A model generated the notes under the pieces. That model was not told the origin of the DNA. It saw nothing but the letters and a program-made list of their open reading frames with translations, and ran no database searches. Made by a program: the position numbers and the translations under genes. From Salticus scenicus (Eukaryota > Arthropoda > Arachnida > Araneae > Salticidae), in assembly GCA_963930645.1 (NCBI GenBank), contig OZ005656.1, positions 271,726,993-271,790,992 of the forward strand: a stretch of 64,000 nucleotides of DNA, written 5' to 3'. How positions within the stretch are numbered: position 1 is the stretch's first letter; each line of letters opens with the position of its first letter. Of this stretch, positions 36,762 to 48,400 are shown one piece after another.

Positions 36762-37985
36762 TTAGCTGGCATATGGGGAGGAGACTGGTTCGATAATACC
36801 ATTTTTAAGCCATTCGGAGACTTGTGCGTCTACAATGTCTCGTTCGGTAAAGGGTAGACGTCGGGGTGAGTGAAAAATTGGTGTATCGTCAGTTAAATTG
36901 ATGTTAAGTTCAATGTTCGCAGTTTTGATTTTATTAGGTTTATAGGTCGACAACAGTTTGTTAATGTCGTTACGAGTATGTCGTGAAACATTAGGACCAA
37001 TATCAAATTTGGGATTATCGTCAGTGATCGTCATGATAAAATTTGGATCTGCGGTACACTCATTTTGTTGTGAAAAACTAGAAAAAGTAACACCGGTGGG
37101 TGAAATGCTAATGTTCGCTTGTTGGATGACGTCACATCCAATTATAAGGTCATAAAATGTGGACACGTCGGGTACAACTGAAATAGTTGCTGAAAACTCT
37201 TGATCGTCTATAGTAATAAAAGAATTAAAAGTACCGATAACATGTATACGCGCAAAGCCAAAACCAGTTAAGTATTTATTAATTTTTGACAGCGGTGGGG
37301 AACCTATTTTTAACCATGCGGAATGTTTCAAAAGGGTTAACTGACTACCAGTATCAACCAAACCAGTTAATTCATTACCACTAATTTTAACTTGTTTATA
37401 CATATGAGAAGCATGCGATTCATGTACAGTGTTAACTCTATCTCTGGAAGGAGGTCCGTCATTTGCAGCGGTTCGGCGGCAATCGGTAGACTTGTATCCA
37501 AAAAGACCACATGCAAGGCACCTAGGGCCACGAGAACGGTTAGGACAAAATTTAGATAAGTGACCGATATCGTTACAATTGAAACAACGTAATTTATTTT
37601 GAGATGCCGGACCAATATTAAATTTGGATTCGCGAGTGAAAGCTGATTGTGTGTGACCAGTACTGCGTTTTCGACTGTCATATGTTTGTTTATAATTAAC
37701 TGAATTTCGTTGATTTAAGTTTATTGTATTAAGAGCAGTTTCATAAATACGCAATTTTTCTTTAAATTCTGAAAAAGATTTTACTCCACAAAGAAGAATT
37801 TTTTCAGAGGGGTTGCCCTGTATACCTTGAATGGTGTACTGAATTACTGAAGAATCGTCAATAATAGCGTTACCGCGGTTAGCAATTTCGCGCATCGCGA
37901 GAAAATATTGCGTAGCAGTTTCACCAGGACGCATTTTCCTGTTGTCTAGTTGTTTATGTATTTCAATGGATGGTATGGTATCCAA
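36762..37985 (-). pseudogene. gag: Gypsy gag C-terminus, zinc knuckles and protease
   Basis: A 407-residue stretch in the same frame as pol, ending at TAA exactly where the motif SPYAS would normally continue into the reverse transcriptase. The stop is therefore probably a nonsense mutation. Two nucleocapsid-type knuckles occur: C134-C137-H142-C147, complete, and C156-C159-Y164-C169, where the expected His is Tyr. The aspartic protease active site DTG is at 211-213 (GLVDTGSQLTLL). The N-terminal methionine is internal to gag: the same frame is interrupted upstream by the frameshift near 38190. Confidence 0.85.
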
Positions 37986-38071
37986 AAATTCAGAAATTAA
38001 CGCGGCTTTAAATGGCTCATAAGTATTAAGATTTCGTTGCGAAAATAAAAATGTTTTAGCAGAACCATTAA

Positions 38072-38728
38072 TTAAACGTTTAGCAAAAATAAGTTTTTGT
38101 TGATCAGTAACACTGGGAAATAAACAGAATTGTTCCTCAATGTCATTAAAGAAATTACGAATAGAATATGAATCATTTCCAGAAATGTTCTACACGTGCT
38201 AGCTAGATCTCGGAGAAGAAACCAGAAATGATTACTCAAATCAGACATCGCGTCTGCAGCGTCAGTCGGAGAAATATTTCGAACATCCGAAGGGAAACTT
38301 TCGGTTTGGGTTTGAAAAACAGAAGTATTTGGAACGATCGAAGAAGGGTTTTCAACAGAATGATTATTTACACTGAGATCGTCTTCGCCTGACAAAAAAC
38401 TAGTATCTAATGTTTTCTGAAACTCAGATAAATTAGTAAGTGCATTAAAAATGTCTTTACATAAATTTTCCTTACTACCGACTGGTTCTAAGTGTAGCGA
38501 ATTAGCGATTGATATAAAATCAGACAAATTAAATGATTTTAAAATCTGTTCTTGATGTTTATTAATGTCGAAATCGGCAGTAAAACTGCTAAAATTTCGC
38601 ATACGTTTACGCGATTGATGATCAAATGTTGGGTATCCTAACAGCGTGTTGAGTAATTTTATGGTATTTGTTTTAGAATATTTCAAAGAATTTGCAACTA
38701 GCGGAAGGTCGCCTAATTTAAGGGCCAT
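38072..38728 (-). pseudogene. gag: Gypsy gag N-terminal part
   Basis: It starts MALKLGDLPLVANSLKYSK and runs 218 residues. Its last 30 or so residues are out of frame: the continuing gag sequence (with NDIEEQFCLFP and AKRLINGSAKTFLFS) is read in the next frame from about 38185 into the 37985 stretch. One frameshift near 38190 thus breaks an otherwise single gag. The N-terminal half has no named domain that I recognise; the middle is serine/asparagine-rich. Confidence 0.75.
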
Positions 38729-38782
38729 TTTTAGGATGCAATAAAAATAAAATAAGGAAACCGAAGTAAATAAAAAAAAAAT

Positions 38783-38818
<36 letters not shown>

Positions 38819-39621
38819 TAAATATTGGGGAAAGAAATGGATTAAAACCAGAACATATATATTTTTAGGAACAATAAATAAATATTGGGGAACAGAATAT
38901 CCTTTTATTGTGGGAAAGCAATTAAATATGGGGGAAGAAAATTCTTTAGTTATATAAAATCAACAAGCAAGTCATTTTTAAAGGGCGTAAAACGGCAATG
39001 AATGAATTTAAATCCAAACTACAAATGAAAAAAAATTTTTTTTTCTTTATATACTATCATTCAAAGAGGAGAAAAAAAAATGCATGCTCCTACCTGACAT
39101 TAAGGGCATTGCTATATGCAGCGTTGATGAAATCATTTTATTAAGCAGGATCAAATAGATGATGATGAATCCGTGTAGAATGCTCTTATTATGTGAAAAA
39201 CAAACTCATACGTCGGGCATGAAGAAAGTAGCACACTGATAAATTTCAAATCATCGGCAGGAACAAAACTTGAATCATATTGAATTGAAGCATTATAGTA
39301 AGAAACGTCATGAAAAATGCTGATATTTCATACTGAAAAACGTAAATTTACGTCATAATATAGAACAACGTTCAATAGATGAAACGAAGAACAGAAAGTA
39401 TCCTTTTTAAAACGTCCGAATGAAGAAAAAAAAAATTCTTGAATCGTAAAATCTTAATATAAAATAATCGTCCGTAGAATTAAAAAAAATGTTCACAGTT
39501 CATTTGATAACATCTTAAAAAATAACATTTGGAAGAACAACATTTTCACGCTACTGTTTTTGAAAACAGAAGTAGCGGCTTTCCGTTAGTAACGTCTATC
39601 TAGGGGTAGAGGTTTCGGGAC
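38729..39621. other. Gypsy 5' leader region
   Basis: Non-coding, between the primer-binding site and gag. It contains a long T run (about 38786-38815), several A runs, and small repeats of AATATTGGGGAA type (about 38822-38900). No gene is seen. Confidence 0.6.
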
Positions 39622-39635
39622 AGGTCGAGCCCCCA
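39622..39635 (-). promoter_or_regulatory. Gypsy primer-binding site, tRNA-Pro-like
   Basis: Just inside the 5' LTR the sense strand reads TGGGGGCTCGACC. Its first ten bases match the complement of the 3' end of a proline tRNA (TGGGGGCTCG), after which one base differs. It would prime minus-strand DNA synthesis. Confidence 0.65.
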
Positions 39636-39868
39636 AAAATATAGGGAAACGGCTACAGACCATAACATTTAACAACATTTATTTAAAACAAAAAGGGGAC
39701 ATTACATAAACACTAATATATATACATTTTACGAGCGGAAAGTAGCGGTTGTGTTTCACACAACCGCTCCACGTCAACTCAATAACTAAACTGGTGCGCG
39801 TCCGAAGCGTGCGCATACAGTGAAAGGATGATACAAACAGTGACGTAGTAACATGCGATAGGTACGTA

Positions 39869-40483
39869 TAAGACTCCTATAATACGAGCTGGCTCACAGC
39901 TGATCATTGTTGCCCAGCGGAAATATAGCTTGGCGACGTTTAGTTGCAGACGTATTACTCAGCGTCTTTATCGCCTAAAATGGCGAGTTTGCCTAAACAA
40001 AAGAGCGAATTATTGTTTGTACTTGATAAGTTTGGCGGTAATATTTGGCGAAATTTTCTCATAACTCTTGTAAAAAGTAGCCATCGCTGTTGCTGTTAAA
40101 TTAGTTAATTTGAAATATTTATACACTTTGAAAAGTAGTGTAGGTTGTAAAATACAACATTTAGATAATCAAACAGCAATAAAAACAAATAATTGATACA
40201 AAAAATGCAAGGAAACATATCATAATTACACTTCATATTTGTGATTGAAAGCTAAGCGTCCAATTTTCTTTTGGACAATTAATAACTAATTTCTTTCGCC
40301 TTTCTTCATCTGTTGGGAATCTAAACGTTCTAAAAACAGTTCTGGTATGATTTGAGCAATTTTCGGCTTCACAACCCCCGTTTTATGTGATTTGATAACA
40401 CTTGAAATTCGGACCGCGTGGGCAACAATCGCTGAGTGGGAAACAAAATGCCTGATGAGCCAGCCTGTATTGAAGGAGCTCTA
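39869..40483. mobile_element. P/THAP-like miniature element in the gypsy LTR
   Basis: TAGGTACGTA occurs on both sides (39859-39868 and 40482-40491); with an 8-bp duplication GGTACGTA the element is 615 bp. The ends are imperfect inverted repeats of 28 bp with 21 matches (TAAGACTCCTATAATACG against TAGAGCTCCTTCAATACA, then GCTGGCTCA in both). An 8-bp duplication fits P or hAT. The THAP-like frame at 40233-40331 and the AGAGC-TCCTT end shared with the 52013-55054 element favour P. It inserted after the gypsy LTR was in place. Confidence 0.72.
40233..40331 (-). pseudogene. THAP-domain-like fragment
   Basis: The minus strand reads RTFRFPTDEERRKKLV, then CPKENWT, then a stop at 40233. The pattern F-x-FP-x-D-x-x-R-R followed by W about 17 residues later is the middle of a THAP zinc finger, the DNA-binding domain of P-element transposases. 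An AG (about 40332) directly precedes it and could be a splice acceptor. The first cysteines and the final C..H pair are not visible, so this is a partial remnant. Confidence 0.55.
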
Positions 40484-41984
40484 GGTACGTACACAGTGAC
40501 ATCACACAACGTATATGATAGCTGAGAAATACAATTTCCCATAATAATGAGAATAAATTCAACTTTTTCTTTGGATATTTAGTGTTATACTACGTGCATT
40601 ATCATGTAAGATAATTTTTTTAGATAATAATTTTAATAAGTTATTTTTACTGAGTGAATTTGTATAGGAAAATATAGATGAATGTCATGTGGTGGCAACA
40701 ACACACTGCTTTACTAATAATATTTTACTATTTCCAGGAACGCTGTTCGGGAATTGAAATAAATTCCTCATAGAGATATTGTAAATTATGTTTTAAGCTA
40801 AATATTCATCGCTTGTTTTTTGTACATTAATGAAACGGGGGGGGGGGGGGGGGTTAGGTGGCGGTAGCCTCCCTCACACAGAACTAATTATCATATAAAA
40901 CTCTTCCGAAGTCTAATTTGAATTGTTTAACATAGGTTTACATAACAGCACTCGTTATCTTACCTCTTAATCTCCAACCTGTATTTATAGTATTAAGTTT
41001 CAGAGTAAGAGAAAGTAGTGTGAGTGGCACACCAGATTATTTCTTTTTATTGTTGCATTGCATAATACGAATTTTAGATAATACCATGGCTCAAAATATT
41101 TATAATTCACTGTAAATGTTTGCAAGTGTAAAATCAATACATTTATTTCTAATTTTTGTTTAGATAGAAAATTTAAAGTTCTGTATTTTTAGCTAGAAAA
41201 AACAAAGACTAATAATATGGTAAAACGACTCGCATATTACGTCATCGTATTATGAGATGTTTCAATTTTCTGAAATAATAATACAGATTTTTAATAGCTT
41301 TTCGTAAAAGTTAAACTAACGGTAAAATTTTTCAAGACATCTTCTTTAATTTTTCAAATATTTTCAAATTTATTCTCGAATAAATTACATATATGTTTGA
41401 ACTGCATATTATTATAAAAAAATTGTTTTTATTGCCTGGAGTTATTTTCATTTTATTATTCGAAAAAATATGCGATTACTTATTCATAAAGCTATCCATT
41501 TTTCACCTTAGAACTTAGCTTGTTATCTGTTCAGAAACACAAAGCAATAGGAAAATTTATTTTTATTTCTTTTTTTTTGCTTGTTTGAAAATGCATCGCC
41601 TAAGCAGTAAATAATTTTAGTACTACCTTTGAAAGAAATAATAAGAAAGGTTGTTGCATATTTGCTGAATACTTAAGGAAAAAAAAAAGTTATACTTTTC
41701 ATTGCAAAATGTAATGTACTTTCCGGTAAATTTTAAATCAAAGCATATTATATTATTACTAAGGGCAAAAAATTCAATTGAATTACGTTACTTGGGCAGG
41801 TTTCTGAAAAATATTCATTATTTTGCTTCGTAGAATAGAATTTTCAGTAAAGTTACCATTGGAATTACAAAAAGAAAAAATTAAGTTTTTTCTTATAATT
41901 GAAATTTATAAAAATTGTTTAATAAATTCCTTTAAACTTTTAATTATAAAAGACTTTATCCTAAAACTGACCACATATTACTAA

Positions 41985-42558
41985 TAATATTAATATTTAA
42001 ATTTTATGCACTCGGTTGCGCTTTCTGCGCTAATCAAATAGAATGAAAGTAATTATTCATTTGTTCAAAAACAGAAGTAATGAAAATTATGAGCTTACCT
42101 TTTTCTGTTCTGAGGAGTTGGCTGTCCCATGAACAAGTCGCTTCTTCTCAACATTTTTTTATTTATTATTATTATTATAATTTATGTCTTCTCTGTAAAA
42201 TAATGATATAATTAATATAAATTGAAGAAACGCCATTGACACCATCTTAGTCTTTTTGCTAGTATATTTAATGAAGAAAAAGGAAAACAAAAGTAAAATA
42301 AAAAAGCAAGCGAGAATTAATCTCACTATACATAATAAGACGTAAAAACAAACTAACAACAGAATCTATACTGATCAAAACATGTAGATGTAAAGAGTCA
42401 CGTGAAAGTTCTAAAAATGGATTTCACCCCTTCAAGAAAGGGAATGGAAAATTGGGAGGGTGGAAACAGATACACTTTTGTTCTTATTATAATGTTCGTT
42501 TTTTCACGGAACACATTTTGGAATAAAGAAGTCTTTTCGAGTTTGTAATTTTCTGTCA
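41985..42558 (-). repeat. Copia 3' LTR
   Basis: About 574 bp; on the sense strand it begins TGACAGAAAATTACAAACTC and ends TTAAATATTAATATTA. It lies directly downstream of the RNase H frame. The first 48 sense bases (42511-42558) are identical to 47003-47050. The end is not the usual CA. Confidence 0.65.
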
Positions 42559-43518
42559 GCCCTCCTCAAACGAGGAATACTGTCTTTGTTCCAAATTGTC
42601 TCGGTGTTTCAGAAAAATCGGCTTAGGAGTAGGTTTGGTCAACACATCTGCAGTCATGAATTTACTCTGCAGATATTGTAGAGAAATTGTTCCATTTTCA
42701 CACAGGTTTTTCACGCAGTGAAAACGAATATCGATGTGCTTGGAGCGTGCTGTGTGTTTGGGCGATTCAATCATTTTGATGGTTGACTGATTGTCTTCGA
42801 ATAATTTTATGGGCAATTCTTGTGGTAAGTCAAGGTCCTCTAGTACCCTGGTGAGCCATAATATCTCTTGTCCAGCATTTGCGGCTGATACGAACTCTGC
42901 TTCTGCAGAAGACAGAGCTACACACGTTTGCTTTTTCGATGTCCACTGGATTGGTGTCTTTCCTACTAAGAATAGGTTTCCTGTCATCGATTTGCGATCA
43001 GATTTATCACCGGCCCAATCGGCATCGGCGTAACAGGTTAGTATAGGCTTTTCCTTTCCGCTTATAACCAAGTTCGATTTTTCAGTGGTTTTTAAATAAC
43101 ATATGATCTTTTTCGCAGCATCCCAGTCTTGCTGCCTGGGCTTCTCGTTGCGTCTACTCAGAATATTGACAGCTGCTGCAATGTCAGGTCTAGAGATGGT
43201 AGCTATATATAATAGGGATCCGATGGCTTGTCTGTATTTTGTATTGTTGTTTAGTAGATTATCGTCGGAGGCATTATCCAGATAACCAGGATTCATAGGT
43301 ATATTCGTGGGCTTAGTGTTTTGAAGATTGAATTTTTCCACTAGCTCTTTAATTTTAGATCTTTGGTTTATAAAGTATTCTCCTTGTTTAGATTTTTGTA
43401 TATTAATGCCGAGGTAGTAGCTTATTTCCCCGAGATTTTTGAGCTCGTATTTTTCACTAAGTTTCTCGATAGTTTCTTCTATTTGTTGGTCCGACCCTGA
43501 TATTAAAAGGTCGTCCAC
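42556..43518 (-). pseudogene. pol: Copia reverse transcriptase C-terminus and RNase H
   Basis: A 320-residue stretch starting at the Met of what reads as YVDDLLISGS when the frame is followed upstream, so the catalytic Asp pair is present. It continues with YYLGINI, IGSLLYIATISRPDIAAAVN, then copia-type RNase H: CYADADWAGDKSDRKS, SSAEAEF, EDNQSTIKM and RSKHIDIRFH. It is separated from the preceding part by a one-base frameshift at about 43540-43550. It ends just inside the 3' LTR. Confidence 0.88.
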
Positions 43519-43526
43519 GTAAATAA

Positions 43527-44930
43527 TTATATGTATGGGGTTTGTTTCATTTTTCCTAAACAGGCAGGCATCTCTGTGCTTTGTGTAAAACCGAATTCTT
43601 TTAGAGTTTCACCAATTTTCAAATGCCATGATCTGGCGGCTTGCTTAAGACCATAAAGGGCCTTTTCAAGTTTCCAAACTTTGTTTTCGTTTCCTGGTGA
43701 AATATAGCCTTTAGGCTGTTCCATGTATACTATTTCATCTAAGTCTCCAGTCAGGAAGGCAGTTTTAATATCAATATGGTGAACCTGTCTGTTTCTGTGA
43801 GCAGCACTGGCTAAAAAAGCTCTAATTGTGCTATGGGATACCACCGGGGCAAAAGTTTCGTGAAAGTCTTCGCCATATTTTTGGCTGAAGCCCTTCGCAA
43901 CCAATCTTGCTTTATATTTGACTATTTTGCCTGAGGAGTCATATTTGACCTTATAAGTCCATTTGGACCCAATTACTTTTCTTCCTGGTGGAGGTTCTAC
44001 CAAAGTGAATGTTTTGTTTTGGATTAAGGAATTCATTTCTTCCTGCATTGCGTTTAACCAGTTCTGTTTTTCTTGTGGTTTGGTTATGTTGAGAAAATCA
44101 TTATAATCTTTAGGTTCATTAGCCTCAAAGTTTTCTGCTAAGTAAATAAGCCTTTCAGGAGGTACACCTTTATTGTGTCTATTTGACCTTCGCAAGGTGT
44201 CATTTGTGTTGTGTTCACTAGTGATATTTTGATCTGGTGAACTTATGTCAATTTTGACAATTTCGCGCCCTATATGCGATTCTGTGTCGGAGTGTTCATT
44301 TGTATTATTTTCTGAGAGTAATTTTATTTCATTGTTTTCTCCTGAATTGTTTATAGTATTTTCAATGAATTTAACTGTTCTTGCAAGTATTACGTGGTCA
44401 TTTTTCAAGTAGATTCTATACGCTTTAGCGCTGTTATCATAGCCGACAAAAATGCCTTCTTGGGCTTTGTCATCTAATTTACCCCGTTTACTTTTATGAA
44501 TGTAAGCATAGGCTTTACAGCCGAAAGTTTTTAAGTGATTTAAATTTGGTTTGCTACCATGCCATAATTCGTAAGGAGTTTTTGTAGTGGCTTTTGTAGG
44601 TAGTCTGTTTTGGAGGTAATTGGCGGTGTTTAAAGCTTCTCCCCACAATTTTTTGTCTAAGTTAGCTTCTGATAAAAGTGTACGTGTCATTTCGATTAGT
44701 GTACGATTCTTTCTTTCCGCAACCCCATTTTGGGCTGGGCAATGTGGTACGGTGAGCTGATGGTGAATACCATTTTCTTTAAGAAACTCTTCTACATTTT
44801 TGCTCATGTACTCACCACCATTATCTGACCTTATTGTTTCTGGTTTCTTTCCAAATTTGTTTGTGGTAAAGTTGATGTATTCTTTTAATTTCTCGATTAC
44901 TTCGCTCTTTTTACTTAGAAAATAAATCAT
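43527..44930 (-). pseudogene. pol: Copia integrase and reverse transcriptase N-terminus
   Basis: A 467-residue stretch. The frame is in fact open further upstream, to about 45115, where the first integrase Asp (LVHSDVCGP) lies. The other two catalytic residues are Asp 36 (IRSDNGGEY) and Glu 72 (AERKNRT), 35 residues apart. The copia-specific FGCKAYAYIHK follows, then the reverse transcriptase start (VIGSKWTYKVKYDSSG, ARLVAKGFSQKYG, HHIDIKTAFLTGDL with the first RT Asp). The last dozen residues are out of frame because of the frameshift near 43545. Confidence 0.88.
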
Positions 44931-45079
44931 TGTATACCTAGAATAATCGTCAACAAAAGTTAAGAAATATGATTTACCACCTATTGTTGGTACCTGAATA
45001 GGTCCGCAAACATCGCTATGTACTAATTCTAGTATTTGTTTTCCCCTATTTTCTGCAGTTTTTGGATACGGGGTGTCAG

Positions 45080-46537
45080 TCAGTTTTGTTTTGATGCAAG
45101 TTTCGCATATGTTATCTCGTGTTTGCAGTTATTGATTTTTATTCCCAGAACTAATTGATTTTTGTTTAGTTCTTTAATAGAGTTGAAATTTTTATGTCCC
45201 ATGCGTTTATGCCATAGAGTAATACAGTTAGGATTTTGGCATTCTTCAGTCAGGTATGTGTTATATTCGTTTATTGGCATGGGCAAATTTAACTCATATA
45301 AGTTGTTATTTTTTGTACCCTCTAAAATTGTTTCATTTTTCATAGAGATGTAACACTTTTGTTTAGTGAATGTTACTTTACAGCCATTTTGGGTGGCTTT
45401 GTGTACAGATATTAAGTTTGCCTTTAATTCTGGAACATATAAAACATCCTTTAGTGTTAGTTCCCTATTTTGTTTATTTGGATCTAGGTATTCAATTTTT
45501 ATTTCTCCTGAACCAAGTGAAGTGAGGGTGTTACCGTTTGCTACACGTACTTGCGATTTTTGTGACTCATCTAAATTAACGAAAAGGTCTATATTGTTGC
45601 TTATGTGCGATGAGGAACCACTGTCAATTATGAAGTTGTTCGTCATTGTGTTTTGAGTCGTGAAAGCCATTTGTTTTGTTTGTGATGTTATTTGCTTCAT
45701 TTGTTTTGAATGGCTTTGTTGTTGTGTATGTGTGTGTGGCAATTCATCATTGTGTGTCACTAACTGTGAGGAATTGGTTGTTCTGAATTTATTTCTAAAT
45801 TGTTTGTTTTTAGTGTTATCAGCATTTCTGTTTTTCAGATGCCAGCACTCTGATTTATTGTGGTTTGTTTTCCTGCAGTACGTGCAGTATTTATTTTCCT
45901 TTTTGAAGTTACTGTTATACTGTTGTTTTTTATTTATGTGAAAAGCTTTAGAAGAATTTGAATTGTTTTCGGAGGCTTCTTTTCGACGATTGAATTCATC
46001 TAGCAATTTGCTGCTAACATAGTTAGGTGTGAGTTCATTTTCAGGGCGAGCTTCAAGGGCTATAATTAAGGTTTCATAGCTTTTGGGTACGGAGCATAGT
46101 AACAGTGCAGAAATGTGCGCGAATTTTATTTCTTCCCCGATTGATTTCAATTTATCTATGATTTCCAACATTTTATTTATGTGGATTTGCATATCGCCAC
46201 CTTCTTCTAGCTTCGTGCTATATAATTTTCTCAATAAGTATAATTTACTACTCAAATTCGTTCTTTCGTGGATATCACGCAATTTATTCCATGTTTCTAG
46301 AGCTGTTTGGCATTGTTTGATGTGGATGATTTGAGCGTCATCAATGAACAAATTTATGATTGCTCGCGCTTTATTGTCTTTTTTTCGCCATACATCTGTT
46401 ATAGGATTTGGCGGGTCATCTGTAATAACCTCATATAATTCATCCTTCATGAGATACATTTGCATTTTAAATTTCCAAACTGAATAATTTTCAGAATTTA
46501 GTTTCTCAATTGTTGGACTCTCCTTAAAGGATGACAT
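45080..46537 (-). pseudogene. gag: Copia gag, zinc knuckle, protease, pre-integrase
   Basis: 485 residues starting MSSFKESPTIEKLNSENY, a likely true start with the usual copia N-terminus (the YSVWKFKMQMYL motif). A CCHC knuckle C218-C221-H226-C231 is followed by the protease site DSG at 305-307 (FIIDSGSSSHI) and the pre-integrase motif LWHKRMGHKN. The last 13 residues are out of frame: a one-base loss near 45120-45135 throws off the zinc-binding start of the integrase. Confidence 0.88.
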
Positions 46538-47050
46538 TTTCTGATTTCTTTTTATTTATAGTAAATACTATATCCTTGAGGAGAATTTATTTTGTTTTGT
46601 TTTTATGATATTATTAATTGTTCAATTTTCCAGAAAACAGGGTTTCTTAATTTTCTTAATTCAAAAAAAAAAAAAAAAAAAATGTATAAATGCATTTATT
46701 TCATATTCTTAATATGATTTCAAACACTGAATATACTTTTGTTTTACTTTAAACAAAAATACTTTTGTTTTGTTAAATAATAATATTATTTAATATTCAT
46801 GTTTTATTTTCATATTAATTTACTTTTATATACTTTTCCCTTTATCTTTGGGACAGCCATTCAATTTATAAAATACTTATATTTTAAAGGTAAGCTTTAA
46901 TATGTTCATTTAAGAACAATGATACATTTTTCATCTATTTAATATTCTATCAGGCGCATAATCTAATATTAATATTTAATATTTGGAATATTGAATTATG
47001 AAACACATTTTGGAATAAAGAAGTCTTTTCGAGTTTGTAATTTTCTGTCA
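46538..47050. repeat. Copia 5' leader and rearranged 5' LTR
   Basis: The outermost 48 bp (47003-47050) equal the start of the 3' LTR. The next part is not the rest of that LTR. Instead about 46850-46980 resembles, in inverted orientation, the far end of the 3' LTR: GGGACAGCCA and AAGGTAAGCT occur here on the plus strand and at about 42105-42131 on the minus strand, in the same order. The 5' LTR thus seems scrambled. A poly-A run (about 46664-46682) lies in the leader. No primer-binding site was recognised. Confidence 0.55.
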
Positions 47051-47055
47051 ACTAA

Positions 47056-48368
47056 TTCATTTAATACATATAAAAACATTGCAATTTTATAAGAATGCTA
47101 ATAATAACAATTGTCTAACAACAGGGAAGCTTTTCTTGTGAGATAGGTATCTGTATATACGTTTGCAAAGAAAATGGTAGCTCTAGCAAAAATCGCCTGT
47201 TTGATTTGAAACTTGATAGAATTTTTTGTACATTATAAGAAATTAATGTACAATATATGGTGCAAGAGAGTTTCATGCTCGTACATAGACACGGACATAA
47301 AAGTATTTCATAACATTACTGTCTATGGAGATACTTTTTCATAAAAGCGTTTACCATCGATACACTGCATTTAACACAATAAAGTCACCTTCCATCATTA
47401 AGTGCTTAAAAGCATAGTTTAGATAAAGATGTTCATAAAATTTACAGTTAATTTACAAGGCTACACAAAAGAGTGTCGCTACTTTTTGTATTATGTATGA
47501 TAACTGATGCATGTATATGTATATCTTTGGTATTGTCATACCAATACTGGATAAAGTAATATTCAACGAGGGCAGGAGAGCTCCCTGTTGAGACATAAAA
47601 TTTTTGGTTTCTGTATTCATCGCGATTATTGGTCTTAAAACAACCGAGTTATTTGAAATTTGGGGTAAGTTTTTATATATTAAATGGAATAAGCTCCATA
47701 ATGTTTATCATTGCGCAGCACTAGTGCCACGTAAAACCCAACCAACCAACCATAATTTTTACTGTGTACAGTATCTGCTGCTCGTGTAAGGAGAATAATG
47801 TTTAGGAAGTGAAGCTTATTGTAAATAAAATTTTTTTGGGGCAACTATTTATGACTCAATAAATTTAAATTTAAATTACAATGGTTCTTGTCGAAAATAG
47901 TCGAATATGGAATACCATTTCTATATTCGACTATTTTCGCCAAATTTTCAGTTTCACCATGATAAACTGAAGTATTTTGGATCATTGTGGATTCAACTAT
48001 GTAAAACTCCCAAGTGTTGTTAATGTGCTTGGATGTTTTATGTTACAAAAATTAGAGTTTACATGCAAAGTTTTTAATTAATGGGGGAAAAAAATAGAGC
48101 TATAATGACGTCAATTTTACCCTGCAAGTTTAATTTTTCACAAAGTTTTATATCAATTTTAATATTTATGCGTGAATTTCTTTTCATTAAAAAATTTTTT
48201 TTTAAATCAACTCACAATTTTTTTTGGCAACAATTAAAAAATAAAATAAATTATGTATTTTTGTCTAAAAAAAGGGCTTCTTCAACTTTTTTGATATTGT
48301 CTGTTTCGATACTGATTATTATTCATTTTCTTTTTTTTTTTTTTTTTTTTTTTTTTTTCTCTCTTTCG

Positions 48369-48400
<32 letters not shown>

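Larger units (their letters stand above)
39640..40541 (-). repeat. Gypsy 5' LTR, interrupted by a P-like insertion
   Basis: Homologous to the 3' LTR at both ends (TATAGGGAAACGG... and ...CAATTTCCCA) but swollen to about 900 bp by the insertion 39869-40483. Without it the LTR is about 280 bp, since it also lacks the 66 bp present in the 3' LTR. Confidence 0.78.
33705..40542 (-). mobile_element. Ty3/gypsy LTR retrotransposon, chimeric and dead
   Basis: Complete in layout: 3' LTR (33705-34055), pol and gag on the minus strand, primer-binding site, 5' LTR (39640-40541). Three defects are visible: a frameshift in gag near 38190, an in-frame TAA between protease and reverse transcriptase (36762-36764), and a foreign insertion in the 5' LTR. 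No target duplication is found. The left flank matches one end of the segmental duplication (50351) and the right flank matches its other end (5140), so the element lies exactly at the duplication junction. Confidence 0.88.
41985..47050 (-). mobile_element. Ty1/copia LTR retrotransposon, 5.07 kb, degenerate
   Basis: A 5-bp target duplication ACTAA flanks it (41980-41984 and 47051-47055), and copy 1 of the duplication has the empty site (CATATTACTAATTCATTTAA, about 6588). The protein order gag-protease-integrase-reverse transcriptase-RNase H is copia. Two single-base frameshifts break the polyprotein. The 3' LTR (41985-42558) seems complete, but the 5' LTR shares only 48 bp with it. Confidence 0.88.

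Noticed and set aside
41985..47050. Copia element as an intact, mobile copy
   Set aside because: Two single-base frameshifts and a rearranged 5' LTR; catalytic motifs are present but not in one frame.
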